Part shown: piece after piece, positions 17,705-26,427 of the stretch
Layout of the letters: each line of letters opens with the position of its first letter
How positions within the stretch are numbered: position 1 is the first letter of the stretch
Assembly (NCBI RefSeq): GCF_008801575.1
Contig: NZ_VZPL01000007.1
Location: 1 to 64,000, forward strand
Direction of reading: 5' to 3'
DNA: 64,000 bases
From: Xanthomonas cissicola
Lineage (GTDB): Bacteria > Pseudomonadota > Gammaproteobacteria > Xanthomonadales > Xanthomonadaceae
Made by a program: the position numbers and the translations under genes
The notes under the pieces: model-generated
What the model was told of the DNA's origin: nothing
Databases searched by the model: none
What the model saw: only the letters and a program-made list of their open reading frames with translations

Positions 17705-20413
17705 ATGAGTACGTACCACCTGCAGCAGGTCTTTCGTCCCAGCACCGTCGCGGTGGTGGGCGGCAGCCCGCGCGAGCGCTCGGCCGGGCGAGCGGTGGTG
17801 CGCAACCTGCGCGCGGCCGGGTTTCCCGGCCGGATCGGTTGGGTGAGCCCGCGCTATAGCGAGATCGATGGCGTGCGCACGGTGGCGCGGTTGACCGATC
17901 TGCCGTGGGTACCGGACCTGGTGGTGATCACTGCGCCGGCGCGCATCGTGCCGCGCATCGTCTCCATCGCCGCGCGGCGTGGTGTGGCGGCCGCCATCAT
18001 CCTCACCGCCGGCCTGGGCAGCGGCCCCGGCTCGCCGGCCGCGCGCATGGAGTCGGCCGCGCGCGCCAAGGGCATGCGCATCCTCGGCCCACACTGCCTG
18101 GGCGTGATCGCCCCGCATGCGCGGCTCAATGCCAGCATCGCCGCGCATTGCCCGCAGGCCGGCGACCTGGCGTTGATTTCCGAATCCAGCGCCATTGCCG
18201 CCGCGCTGGTGGAGTGGGGTGTGGCGCGTTCGGTCGGGTTTTCGGCGGTGGTGTCGCTGGGCGATACGCTGGATGTGGATTTCGGCGATCTGCTCGACTA
18301 CTTCGCCACCGACTACCGTACTCGCGCGATCCTGCTGTACGTCGAACGCATCGGCGATGCGCGCAAGTTCATGTCGGCCGCACGTGCCGCCGCGCGCGCC
18401 AAGCCCGTCGTGGTGGTCAAATCCGGCCGCCAGTACCGCATCAATCCCAATGCCGACACCCACGCGCAGGCGCTGGCCGGTTCGGACGCGGTGTACGGCG
18501 CGGCGTTCGCACGCGCCGGGTTGTTGCGGGTGGGCGCGCTGGACGAGCTGTTCGCCGCCGCCGAAACGCTGGGCCGGCTCGGCAGTTTCCCGGGCCGGCG
18601 CCTGGCCATTTTGAGCAACGGCGGCGGGGTGGGGCAGCTGGCGGTGGACCAGCTGGTGCTGCGCGGCGGCACCCTGGCCGAGTTGTCGCCCAAGACGCTG
18701 GAAAAACTCGATCAATCGCTGCCGGAAGGCTGGTCGCGCAGCAACCCGGTCGACATCATTGTCGACGCCGACGGCGCGCGCTATGCCGCAGCGATCGAAG
18801 CGCTGCTGGACGATCCGGAAAACGACGCGCTGCTGGTGGTCAATGTGCCCACCGCGTTCACCTCCTCGGCCGATGCGGCCAAGGCGTTGACCCGCGCGCT
18901 GGACCAGCGCAACCGCTACCAGCGCGACAAACCGGTGTTTGCGGTGTGGCTGGGCCAGGACGATGCGGCGATCGCCGCGCTCAACGCCGCACGCGTGCCC
19001 ACCTATGCCACCGAATCGGACGCAGTGCGTGGCTTCACCCACCTGGTGCGCTACCGCGAGGCGCAGGCGGCGCTGATGGAAACCCCGCCCAGCCTGCCGG
19101 AAGACTTCGTCGTGGATGCCGGCATCGCGCGCACGCTGGTGGAAGAGGCGCTGGCGGCCGGCCGGCGCTGGCTGGATCCGGTCGCCACCAACCGCCTGCT
19201 GGCCGCCTACGGCATCCCGGTCGTACCGCTGCAGGTGGCCGCCAGCGCCAACGAGGCCGCATTGCTGGCCGACCCGTTGCTGGCCGTCGGCCGCACCGTG
19301 ACATTGAAAGTGTTGTCCAGCGAGATCGCGCATAAGTCCGACGTGGATGGCGTGCGCCTGAACCTGTCCAGTGTGGCGGCGGTGCGCGAAGCGGCCACCG
19401 GCATCCTGGCGCGTGCGCGCGCCGCGCATCCCCATGCAGTGATCGAAGGGGTGATCGTGCAGCCCACGGTGCTGCGGCCCAAGGCGCGCGAACTGATCGC
19501 CGGCATCGCCGACGACCCGGTGTTCGGCCCGGCGATCGTGTTCGGGCGCGGCGGCACCGCAGTGGAAGTCATCAACGACCGCGAGCTGGCCCTGCCGCCG
19601 CTGGATCTGCGCCTGGCCCACGAACTGATCGGCCGCACCCGCGTCTCGCGCATCCTCAAGGCCTACCGCGACGTGCCGGCCGCCGACGAGCGTGCGGTGG
19701 CGCTGGTGCTGGTCAAGCTGGCGCAGCTGGCCGCCGACATCCCCGAAATCACCGAGCTGGACATCAACCCGCTGCTGGCCGACCGCGATGGGGTGATTGC
19801 GCTGGACGCCCGCGTGGCGGTGGCGCCGGCGCGCAAGCTGCACAAGGGCCGCGGCCATCCGCGCTTTGCGATCTTCCCGTACCCCAAGGAATGGGAGCGC
19901 CAGATCGGCCTGGGCGATGGCACCCATGCGCTGGTGCGCCCGGTGCGCCCGGAAGACGACGCGCTGTTCCGCGCCTTCTTCGCCCGCGTCACCGACGAAG
20001 ACCTGCGCCTGCGCTTCTTCCAGTCGGTCAAGCATTTCAGCCATGAATTCATTGCCCGGCTGACCCAGCTTGATTACGCCCGCTCCATCGCGCTGGTGGC
20101 CATCGACCCCAAGACCGGCGACATGCTCGGCGCGGTGCGCCTGCACGCCGATGCCGATTACCAGCGCGGCGAGTACGGCATCCTGATCCGCTCGGACCTC
20201 AAGGGCCACGGCATCGGCTGGCAGCTGATGCGCATCATGATCGAGTACGCGCGCTGGCTGGGCCTCAAACAGATCGAAGGCCAGGTGCTGCGCGAGAACC
20301 GCACCATGCTGGCGATGTGCCAGAGCCTGGGCTTTGGCGTGCGCCCGGATCCGGACGATGCGACCCTGATGGCGGTGACACTCCCTATAATGGGCGAGCC
20401 GCGCCCGGCCTGA
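17705..20413 (+). CDS. Pat-type protein lysine acetyltransferase (acetyl-CoA-synthetase-like domain plus GNAT)
   Basis: 902 residues. Residues 1-470 resemble the alpha subunit of NDP-forming acyl-CoA synthetases (VAVVGGSPRERSAGRAVVRN CoA-binding fold, ILGPHCLGVIAPHARLNAS, and DTHAQALAGSDAVYGAAF around the phosphohistidine position). Residues about 480-700 are an ATP-grasp domain (VTLKVLSSEIAHKSDVDGVR, ELDINPLLADRDG). Residues about 735-895 are a GNAT acetyltransferase (RSDLKGHGIGWQLMRIMIEY as the acetyl-CoA loop). This three-part order is that of Pat/PatZ enzymes, which acetylate and silence acetyl-CoA synthetase and other proteins. A deacetylase partner is not in the window. It stands alone, 115 bp after mgtE. 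Confidence 0.88.
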   Translation: MSTYHLQQVFRPSTVAVVGGSPRERSAGRAVVRNLRAAGFPGRIGWVSPRYSEIDGVRTVARLTDLPWVPDLVVITAPARIVPRIVSIAARRGVAAAIILTAGLGSGPGSPAARMESAARAKGMRILGPHCLGVIAPHARLNASIAAHCPQAGDLALISESSAIAAALVEWGVARSVGFSAVVSLGDTLDVDFGDLLDYFATDYRTRAILLYVERIGDARKFMSAARAAARAKPVVVVKSGRQYRINPNADTHAQALAGSDAVYGAAFARAGLLRVGALDELFAAAETLGRLGSFPGRRLAILSNGGGVGQLAVDQLVLRGGTLAELSPKTLEKLDQSLPEGWSRSNPVDIIVDADGARYAAAIEALLDDPENDALLVVNVPTAFTSSADAAKALTRALDQRNRYQRDKPVFAVWLGQDDAAIAALNAARVPTYATESDAVRGFTHLVRYREAQAALMETPPSLPEDFVVDAGIARTLVEEALAAGRRWLDPVATNRLLAAYGIPVVPLQVAASANEAALLADPLLAVGRTVTLKVLSSEIAHKSDVDGVRLNLSSVAAVREAATGILARARAAHPHAVIEGVIVQPTVLRPKARELIAGIADDPVFGPAIVFGRGGTAVEVINDRELALPPLDLRLAHELIGRTRVSRILKAYRDVPAADERAVALVLVKLAQLAADIPEITELDINPLLADRDGVIALDARVAVAPARKLHKGRGHPRFAIFPYPKEWERQIGLGDGTHALVRPVRPEDDALFRAFFARVTDEDLRLRFFQSVKHFSHEFIARLTQLDYARSIALVAIDPKTGDMLGAVRLHADADYQRGEYGILIRSDLKGHGIGWQLMRIMIEYARWLGLKQIEGQVLRENRTMLAMCQSLGFGVRPDPDDATLMAVTLPIMGEPRPA

Positions 20414-20519
20414 CGTTGCGTCACGCCGCGGTCCCCCATCCTCCACCGCACGCCGGATCTGCCGGGCCTCGCCCTGGCCTATTGCTCCGGCTGTCGTCTC
20501 GGCCCGCCTGGGAGTGTCA

Positions 20520-21563
20520 ATGTTTCGCGATTTCAGAATGTCGTTGTTGGTCGCCGCCATCTGCCTGGGCCTGGCTGCGTGGTGGGGCCACACCTCATCG
20601 ATGGGGATCTGGCAGGCGCTGTGGCTGTGCCTGGTGCTGAGCGTGCTGGAAGTGTCGTTGTCGTTCGACAACGCGGTGGTCAACGCCGGCGTGCTCAAGC
20701 ACATGAACGCGTTCTGGCAAAAGTTGTTCCTGACCGTGGGCATCCTGATCGCCGTGTTCGGCATGCGCCTGGTGTTCCCGATCGTGATCGTGTCGGTGGC
20801 CACCGGCATGGGCCTGGTGCCGGTGATGCAGATGGCACTGAAGGAGCCGGACCGCTACAGCCAGGTGCTGACCGATAACTACCCCTCCATCGCCGCCTTC
20901 GGTGGCATGTTCCTGCTGCTGGTGTTCCTGAATTTCCTGTTCGACCAGGAGCGCAAGCTGCACTGGCTGGGCCCGGTGGAGCGGCTGGTCGGCAAGCTGG
21001 GCAAGGCCGATGCGATGTCGGTGATCGTGGCGGTGTCGGTGCTGCTGTGCACCAAGCTGTTCCTGCCGGACGGCATCTTCCAGAGCGTGCTGTTCGCAGG
21101 CCTGGGCGGCATCCTGCTGTATCTGCTGGTCGGCAGCGTGGATGCGTTGTTCGAGGCCGAAGAGAGCGAAGACGGCAGCATGGGCCCGGCCAAGCGTTCG
21201 GGCATCGCCGCCTTCCTGTACCTGGAAGTGCTGGACGCCTCGTTCTCGTTCGATGGTGTGATCGGCGCCTTCGCCATCACCCGCGACGTGGTGATCATCA
21301 TGCTGGGCCTGGCGATCGGCGCGATGTTCGTGCGCTCGATGACGGTCTACCTGGTGCACAAGGGCACCCTGGACGAGTTCGTGTTCCTGGAGCACGGCGC
21401 GCATTACGCCATCGGCGTGCTGGCGATCATCATGCTGGTGGGCACGGTCTACCACGTGCCGGAGGTGCTGACCGGCCTGATCGGCGTGGCCTTCATCGCC
21501 GCCTCGGTGTGGTCGTCGATCCGCTACCGCAAGCGTCACCACATCGGGCCGACCGAGATCTGA
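20520..21563 (+). CDS. DUF475/TerC-like integral membrane protein
   Basis: 347 residues with about nine hydrophobic helices. Two copies of the TerC-superfamily acidic motif are present: LEVSLSFDNAVVNAG near residue 45 and LEVLDASFSFDGVIGAF near 235. These place conserved Glu and Asp residues inside the membrane. TerC relatives transport or handle metal ions (manganese in some cases), but DUF475 members are uncharacterised. Start 20520 follows a GGAG at 20511-20514; a GTG two codons earlier (20514) overlaps that site and is less likely. I looked for a yybP-ykoY manganese riboswitch in the 100-bp leader and did not find its conserved core. Confidence 0.85.
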   Translation: MFRDFRMSLLVAAICLGLAAWWGHTSSMGIWQALWLCLVLSVLEVSLSFDNAVVNAGVLKHMNAFWQKLFLTVGILIAVFGMRLVFPIVIVSVATGMGLVPVMQMALKEPDRYSQVLTDNYPSIAAFGGMFLLLVFLNFLFDQERKLHWLGPVERLVGKLGKADAMSVIVAVSVLLCTKLFLPDGIFQSVLFAGLGGILLYLLVGSVDALFEAEESEDGSMGPAKRSGIAAFLYLEVLDASFSFDGVIGAFAITRDVVIIMLGLAIGAMFVRSMTVYLVHKGTLDEFVFLEHGAHYAIGVLAIIMLVGTVYHVPEVLTGLIGVAFIAASVWSSIRYRKRHHIGPTEI

Positions 21564-21670
21564 TCTTGCGCACGGGCAGCGCGCAGGGCGTCACGCCGTT
21601 CACTCGAGAGCGGCTGACAGCGCCTTGCTGGCCATCGGGCGGGCGTCGCTAGTTCTGTCGCTTGGCTGCA

Positions 21671-21780
21671 GGGCCCTTGCCCGCCCGCCATCGCAGGACA
21701 CGCCGCAAGTACGTCCGGGTAGACTCTTACGCGGCATCCATGCCGCGTGATGTCCCGCGACGGTGGGCGGGCAAGGACCC
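21671..21780. repeat. Extragenic palindromic element, copy 1
   Basis: Thirty-base terminal arms (21671-21700 and 21751-21780) are complementary at 26 of 30 positions. They enclose a 50-nt centre with a smaller hairpin GCGGCA-TCCA-TGCCGC (21731-21746). The whole could fold into a single long cruciform. The inner part resembles copy 2 in inverted orientation. It lies in the 1-kb gap between the DUF475 gene and nrdA. Confidence 0.8.
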
Positions 21781-21853
21781 GTCGAGCTGGTCGGTCTGTA
21801 TGGTTTTCAACAAAGCGGCCAGCCATCTTTCTGGTGCGGTGTCCTCGCCGATT

Positions 21854-21920
21854 GCGGGACCGTGTGGCGGCATGGATGCCGCCACCGAGCCCCCAGGGAC
21901 GGGTTCACGGCGTGTCCCGC
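21854..21920. repeat. Extragenic palindromic element, copy 2 (inverted relative to copy 1)
   Basis: The outer arms GCGGGAC (21854-21860) and GTCCCGC (21914-21920) enclose an 8-bp inner hairpin TGGCGGCA-TGGA-TGCCGCCA (21865-21884). Read on the minus strand it shares the order of blocks with copy 1: GGACACGCCG, then a CGTCC block, then GGCATCCATGCCGC, then a closing GTCC. The two are therefore diverged members of one family facing each other. Confidence 0.75.
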
Positions 21921-22219
21921 GAGCGGTGAAGGCGCCGCGCACTCGACCTGGATTCGGCAGTGGCGAGTCCTCCCACTGCCGGGGTCGGAGCAGCGCCCCA
22001 GGCGTGCGGTGCCGCCTGAGGCAGTCAGGGTCAACCGTGACCAGCTTCCGCCTCGATGGGTGTCTCGGCACACCCAACCAGACCCAACTGTATCGACAGA
22101 ATTGCCGGTTTGGGTCTTGACTGCGCAACCAATTTGGCGGGTTCCAGGGAGCCGCATCGACCGTTCGTCAGACAGTGCTTTGTGCTGTAAGGGTTTTCCG
22201 GATTTTCCTACATTTGGTG
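21921..22219. other. Non-coding stretch upstream of the nrdA promoter, with several hairpins
   Basis: No supportable gene on either strand. Visible inverted repeats are GGCAGTGG (21956-21963) with CCACTGCC (21973-21980); GGGTGT-CTCGGC-ACACCC near 22057-22074; and AGACCCAA paired with TTGGGTCT around 22080-22118. Base composition falls toward AT just before the promoter at 22220. The hairpin around 22080-22118 could insulate the promoter from upstream transcription. Confidence 0.5.
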
Positions 22220-22248
22220 TTGACCCCTCACCGGCACCCCACTATCTT
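22220..22248 (+). promoter_or_regulatory. Sigma70-type promoter for nrdA
   Basis: TTGACC (22220-22225), a 17-bp spacer and TATCTT (22243-22248) form a good -35/-10 pair preceded by an AT-rich stretch (GGGTTTTCCGGATTTTCC). Transcription would begin near 22255, giving a leader of about 360 nt before the nrdA start codon. I saw no clear pair of NrdR boxes overlapping it. Confidence 0.6.
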
Positions 22249-22254
22249 GGGGGA

Positions 22255-22423
22255 GTCGGTGGTTGGTCGCACAAGGCGGCCGGACCAGTGGGAGCACGTA
22301 TCGCGGCAGGGCCGCGGTCGAACTGGTCTCCCTGCCGCGGTCGCATCTATGACTACAGCCATCCGGGCGTTGCCTGGAGTTGGCGGCGTGGTCTTGTTGC
22401 GCCACGGTTGCTTCGCCACCGAC
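22255..22423 (+). promoter_or_regulatory. Candidate structured leader RNA of nrdA
   Basis: The first bases after the predicted start, GTCGGTGG (22255-22262), are perfectly complementary to CCACCGAC (22416-22423), closing a 153-nt domain. Inside are GACCAGT (22283-22289) with ACTGGTC (22322-22328), and CGCGGCAGGG (22302-22311) with CCCTGCCGCG (22330-22339). These two helices cross, so they form a pseudoknot or alternate. There is also a hairpin around 22358-22384 (TCCGGGC-GTT-GCCTGGA core extended by GCCA/TGGC) and CGTGG/CCACG at 22387-22406. A closing stem at the 5' end, internal junction and crossing helices are the usual look of a riboswitch-like element. I cannot match it to a known class; it lacks the cobalamin-riboswitch B12 box. 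Confidence 0.5.
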
Positions 22424-22612
22424 CACCACGCGACAGCACACCGCGCGGTGGCGGCCGTGGAATCTCCGGGAAGGAGATGGCTGGTGATGGCGATGCGCCG
22501 CAGACTGCTGTCTTGCGTGCCGCTCGTCCCGCACCGCCATCGCTGTCCAGGGAATCCGGATCCGGTCGCAGCCCGTCCCGAGCGGGTTCGTGTGCCTACG
22601 CATGGAGGACGC

Positions 22613-25111
22613 ATGACCACCAACGACACCCTTTCCGCGATCGCCGCCGGTACCGCAATACCCACCAGCGTTCCCGCCAGCGTTGCCGCGCCCGCCTGCG
22701 GCGCGCCGGAATTGACCGACCCGTCGGACATCGTGCCGCCTCCCCGCCAAGCCATTGCAATGCACGCACAGACCATCGAAGAACAAAACGTCTCCACCTG
22801 GATCACGAAAGAAGCGGGCAATCGCAAGATTCCGTTCGAGCCGGAGCGCCTGGATCGCGCCATCGACCAGATCCATGCCGAGTTCCCGCAGCTGGACGTG
22901 GCCGACTACAAGCGCTCGGTGTTCGGGTTCGTCGAGCGCAAGGACAGCGTCAACGCCGACGACCTGGTCGACCACCTGATCCGCGAGGCCGAAGCCCGTG
23001 TCGATCTGACCACCCCGGAATGGGAGCACTTCGCTGCGCGTCTGTACCTGCGCCGCCTGTACAAGCGCGCCAGCCGCAACCGTTTCTACGACGCCAGCCA
23101 GAAGTACGGCTCGTTCGTCGGCCTGCAGGAAAGCCTGGCCGACCGCAATGTCTATTCCAACGACATCCTGCGTCGCTATTCCAAGGACGAGCTGATCGAA
23201 GCCGGCAAGATGATCGAGCCCGAGCGCGACAAGCTGTTCGCCTATAACGGCCTGTACCTGCTGGCCACGCGTTACCTGGCCACCGACAGCTCGCGCGGCG
23301 TGTTCGAACTGCCGCAGGAACGCTGGCTGACCATCGCGCTGTACCTGATGCAGGACGAGATCGGCACCGGCAAAGGCAGCCGCGAGCGCCGCATGCAGCT
23401 GGTCGGCGAGGCCTACTGGGCGCTGTCCAACCTGTACATGACCGTGGCCACCCCGACCCTGGCCAATGCCGGCAAGGTCGGCGGCCAGCTGTCGAGCTGC
23501 TTCATCGACACCGTCGACGACAGCCTGCAGGGCATCTACGACTCCAATACCGACGTGGCGCGCGTGTCCAAGCACGGCGGCGGCGTCGGCGCGTACCTGG
23601 GCTATGTGCGTTCGTCGGGTTCGGCGATCCGCGGCGTGTCCAACTCGTCCGGCGGCGTGGTGCCGTGGATCAAGCAGCTCAACAACACCGCGGTATCGGT
23701 GGATCAGCTGGGCCAGCGCAAGGGCGCCATCGCGGTCTATCTGGACATCTTCCACCGCGACATCGAGGCGTTCCTGGACCTGCGCCTGAACAACGGCGAC
23801 CAGCGCCTGCGCGCGCACGACGTGTTCACCTCGGTGTGCATCCCCGACCTGTTCATGGAAGCGGTCGAGCGCCGCGGCGACTGGTACCTGTTCGACCCGC
23901 ACGAGGTGAAGCGGATCAAGGGTTGGTACCTGCAGGATTTCTTCGATGAGAAGAAGGGCGACGCCAACGGCAGCTTCCGTCGCAAGTACGAAGAAGTCGT
24001 CGCCGACGAGCGCATCACGCGCAAGACCGTCAAGGCGATCGAGATCTTCAAGCGCATCATGGTCAGCCAGCTGGAAACCGGCAATCCGTTCATGTTCTAT
24101 CGCGATGAAGTCAATCGCAAGAACCCGAACAAGCACGAGGGCATGGTCTATTCGTCCAACCTGTGCACCGAGATCCTGCAGAACATGAGCCCGACGCGGA
24201 TGATGCAGGAGATCATCAGCGGCAATCAGATCGTCACGACCAAGAAGGCGGGCGACTTCGTCGTGTGCAACCTGTCCTCGATCAACCTGGGCCGCGCGAT
24301 CACCGTGCAGGCCGACCAGGCCGATCTGCTGGGCGCCGACGTGCTGGAGCGCTTGATCCCGATCCAGGTGCGCATGCTCGACAACGTGATCGATCTGAAC
24401 CAGTTGCCGGTGCCGCAGGCCACCATCACCAACCAGAAGTACCGCGCGATCGGTCTTGGCACCTTCGGCTGGCATCATCTGCTGGCGCAGAAGAGCATCC
24501 ATTGGAATGCCAAGGAAGCCGAGGACTACAGCGACGAGCTGTACGAGCGCATCAACTACCTGACCATCCAGGCGAGCATGGAGCTGGCCAAGGAAAAGGG
24601 CACCTACAGCGTGTTCCGCGGCAGCGACTGGCACAACGGCGAGTACTTCCGTGCACGCGACTACAACAGCCCGCAATGGCTGGAGCTGTCGGCGCAGGTG
24701 GCGGTCAATGGCGTGCGCAATGCCTGGATGCTGGCGGTTGCACCGAACATGAGCACCGCGCAGATCGCCGGTTCCACCGCCTCCATCGACCCGATCTACA
24801 GCGCGTTCTACTACGAAGAAAAGAAGGACTTCCGTCGCCCGGTTGCCGCGCCCGGCCTGTCGCTGGAGACCTGGCCGTACTACGAAAAGGGCGCCTACAA
24901 GGTCGACCAGTTCGCCAGCGTGCGCCAGAACGCGCGTCGCCAGCGGCACGTCGACCAATCGATCAGCTTCAACTTCTACGTGCCCAGCACCATCCGTGCG
25001 AGCACCTTGCTGGACCTGCACATGACCGCCTGGCGCGAAGGCCTGAAGACCACGTACTACGTGCGTTCCAACGACATCGACATCAGTGAGTGCGAGTGGT
25101 GCAGTAGCTAA
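22613..25111 (+). CDS. nrdA: Class I ribonucleoside-diphosphate reductase, large subunit
   Basis: 832 residues starting at ATG 22613, with GGAGG 4 bp upstream. After a variable 60-residue N terminus comes an ATP-cone (about 60-150), then the ten-stranded reductase barrel. Catalytic residues are visible: the redox Cys in QLSSCFIDT, the thiyl Cys and acidic partner in SNLCTEILQN, the second redox Cys in DFVVCNLSSINLGR, and the C-terminal shuttle pair in SECEWCSS. It converts ribonucleoside diphosphates to deoxy forms using the radical delivered by NrdB. Earlier candidate starts lie in sequence without family similarity and are rejected. It is separated from nrdB by 177 bp carrying strong hairpins. 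Confidence 0.96.
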   Translation: MTTNDTLSAIAAGTAIPTSVPASVAAPACGAPELTDPSDIVPPPRQAIAMHAQTIEEQNVSTWITKEAGNRKIPFEPERLDRAIDQIHAEFPQLDVADYKRSVFGFVERKDSVNADDLVDHLIREAEARVDLTTPEWEHFAARLYLRRLYKRASRNRFYDASQKYGSFVGLQESLADRNVYSNDILRRYSKDELIEAGKMIEPERDKLFAYNGLYLLATRYLATDSSRGVFELPQERWLTIALYLMQDEIGTGKGSRERRMQLVGEAYWALSNLYMTVATPTLANAGKVGGQLSSCFIDTVDDSLQGIYDSNTDVARVSKHGGGVGAYLGYVRSSGSAIRGVSNSSGGVVPWIKQLNNTAVSVDQLGQRKGAIAVYLDIFHRDIEAFLDLRLNNGDQRLRAHDVFTSVCIPDLFMEAVERRGDWYLFDPHEVKRIKGWYLQDFFDEKKGDANGSFRRKYEEVVADERITRKTVKAIEIFKRIMVSQLETGNPFMFYRDEVNRKNPNKHEGMVYSSNLCTEILQNMSPTRMMQEIISGNQIVTTKKAGDFVVCNLSSINLGRAITVQADQADLLGADVLERLIPIQVRMLDNVIDLNQLPVPQATITNQKYRAIGLGTFGWHHLLAQKSIHWNAKEAEDYSDELYERINYLTIQASMELAKEKGTYSVFRGSDWHNGEYFRARDYNSPQWLELSAQVAVNGVRNAWMLAVAPNMSTAQIAGSTASIDPIYSAFYYEEKKDFRRPVAAPGLSLETWPYYEKGAYKVDQFASVRQNARRQRHVDQSISFNFYVPSTIRASTLLDLHMTAWREGLKTTYYVRSNDIDISECEWCSS

Positions 25112-25129
25112 GCGCATTCGCGCTTCGCT

Positions 25130-25217
25130 TCCACGGTTCGCGTTGCGAACCGTGGACCCTGCTTCATCAGCTTCCACACCCCGCGCCTTTGGCGCGCCCC
25201 CTGACTCAGGGGGCTTT
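25130..25217 (+). terminator. Hairpins between nrdA and nrdB, the second terminator-like
   Basis: The first hairpin has 12-bp perfect arms with a GTT loop (25130-25156), 18 bp after the nrdA stop. The second (25196-25214) is GCCCCCTGA-C-TCAGGGGGC followed by TTT at 25215, resembling an intrinsic terminator. A small GCGCC-TTT-GGCGC sits just before it. Together they can lower read-through from nrdA into nrdB or protect the nrdA 3' end. The 71 bp between them and nrdB show no strong promoter. Confidence 0.6.
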
Positions 25218-25288
25218 CCTCCAGATTGATTTGTTGCGCCGCCGTTGCTGTCTTGTACGCGCGACGCCTGAAACACGAGTAGAAACCC

Positions 25289-26332
25289 ATGTCCGCAACA
25301 CCGCTCGACCGCATCAAGATCCTTGAGCCGCGCAACCCGAACCGTTCGACCGGCATCATCAACGGCCAGACCTCGGGCATCCTGAATTGGAACGACATCC
25401 CGTACCCGTCGTTCTATCGGGCCTACAAGGAACTGTCGACCAACTTCTGGATCCCCGACGAGGTGGACATGAAGGGCGACGCGCGCCAGTACAACGAGCT
25501 GTCGGCGCGCGAAAAGAACGCCTACGATTCGATCATCGGCTTGCTGGCCACGCTGGATTCGCCGCAGACGCGTTTCATCTACAACGTGGCCGAATACATC
25601 ACCGACCCGGCCGCGCATGCCAATGCCGCCATCATCGGCCAGCAGGAAGTGATCCATAACGAGAGCTACAGCTACGTGCTGGCCTCGATCACCGGCCTGG
25701 CCGACCAGAACCGCGTGTTCGAAATCGCGCGCACGCACCCGACCATCATCAAGCGCAATGCGCCGATCATGGGCGCCTACGAAGACTTCATGCGCGAGAA
25801 GACGGCCGAAACGCTGATCCGTTCGCTGATCCAGTCCTCGATCCTGGAAGGCATCAACTTCTATTCCGGCTTTGCGTATTTCTACAATCTGGTGCGCCAG
25901 AACCGCATGACCGGCACCGGCAAGATCATCAGCTTCATCAACCGCGACGAACTGGCGCATTCGAAGTTCATCAGCGAGCTCATTCGCGCCATCATCGGCG
26001 AGAACCAGGCGCTGCAGGGCGATCAGCTCACCGACTACGTGCACAAGGCCTTCGAACACGCAATCGATCTGGAAACCCAGTGGACCGCCGAAGTGCTGGA
26101 CGGCATCGACGGCATCGACGTGGACGAGATGATCCGTTACGTGAAGTACCGCGCCAACAAGATGGCCGGCATGCTCGGCATCGAGAAGCTGTACGAAGGC
26201 GCCAACGACAACGTGATGCCGTGGATCAAGGCCTACGCCGACAACTTCACCGAGACCAAGACCGACTTCTTCGAGATGCGGAATGCCTCGTACAAGAAGA
26301 CGAACTCGGATAACGGCTTCGACGATCTGTGA
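25289..26332 (+). CDS. nrdB: Class I ribonucleoside-diphosphate reductase, small (radical) subunit
   Basis: 347 residues, ferritin-like fold. The di-metal ligands are complete: Asp in LLATLDSPQTRF, Glu and His in GQQEVIHNESYSY, Glu in SILEGINFYSGF, and Glu and His in INRDELAHSKF. A Tyr seven residues after the second ligand (EVIHNESY) fits the radical tyrosine, so this is not a Tyr-less class Ic type. It stores the radical that starts catalysis in NrdA. The next two genes, flavodoxin and thioredoxin, are plausible electron donors for cofactor assembly and enzyme turnover. Start by ATG at 25289; a good Shine-Dalgarno is not obvious. Confidence 0.95.
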   Translation: MSATPLDRIKILEPRNPNRSTGIINGQTSGILNWNDIPYPSFYRAYKELSTNFWIPDEVDMKGDARQYNELSAREKNAYDSIIGLLATLDSPQTRFIYNVAEYITDPAAHANAAIIGQQEVIHNESYSYVLASITGLADQNRVFEIARTHPTIIKRNAPIMGAYEDFMREKTAETLIRSLIQSSILEGINFYSGFAYFYNLVRQNRMTGTGKIISFINRDELAHSKFISELIRAIIGENQALQGDQLTDYVHKAFEHAIDLETQWTAEVLDGIDGIDVDEMIRYVKYRANKMAGMLGIEKLYEGANDNVMPWIKAYADNFTETKTDFFEMRNASYKKTNSDNGFDDL

Positions 26333-26339
26333 GTAATAG

Positions 26340-26427
26340 AGAATAAGGGATCGGGAATGGTAAGAGCGAAAGCAGACGCGTCCCGCTGTTCCGATTCCCT
26401 ATTCCCGACTCCCCGTTCCCAGACTCC
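26340..26427. repeat. GGGAAT-rich extragenic inverted repeat
   Basis: The short gap between nrdB and the flavodoxin gene contains AGGGATCGGGAAT (from about 26347) and its near complement ATTCCCTATTCCCGAC. These can pair over 6-13 bases. Such GGGAAT/ATTCCC blocks are common between Xanthomonas genes. No promoter is evident. Confidence 0.5.

Noticed and set aside
20414-20519. yybP-ykoY manganese riboswitch before the TerC-like gene
   Set aside because: The gene family would fit, but the leader is only 100 nt and lacks the conserved GGGGAGUA-type core.
22255-22612. Cobalamin riboswitch upstream of nrdA
   Set aside because: Ribonucleotide reductase genes sometimes carry one, but I find no B12 box or GCCACTG core on the plus strand.
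22208-26059. Very long minus-strand open frame across nrdA and nrdB
   Set aside because: It is the antisense frame of two well-supported genes, created by codon bias; it crosses two genes and their intergenic hairpins.
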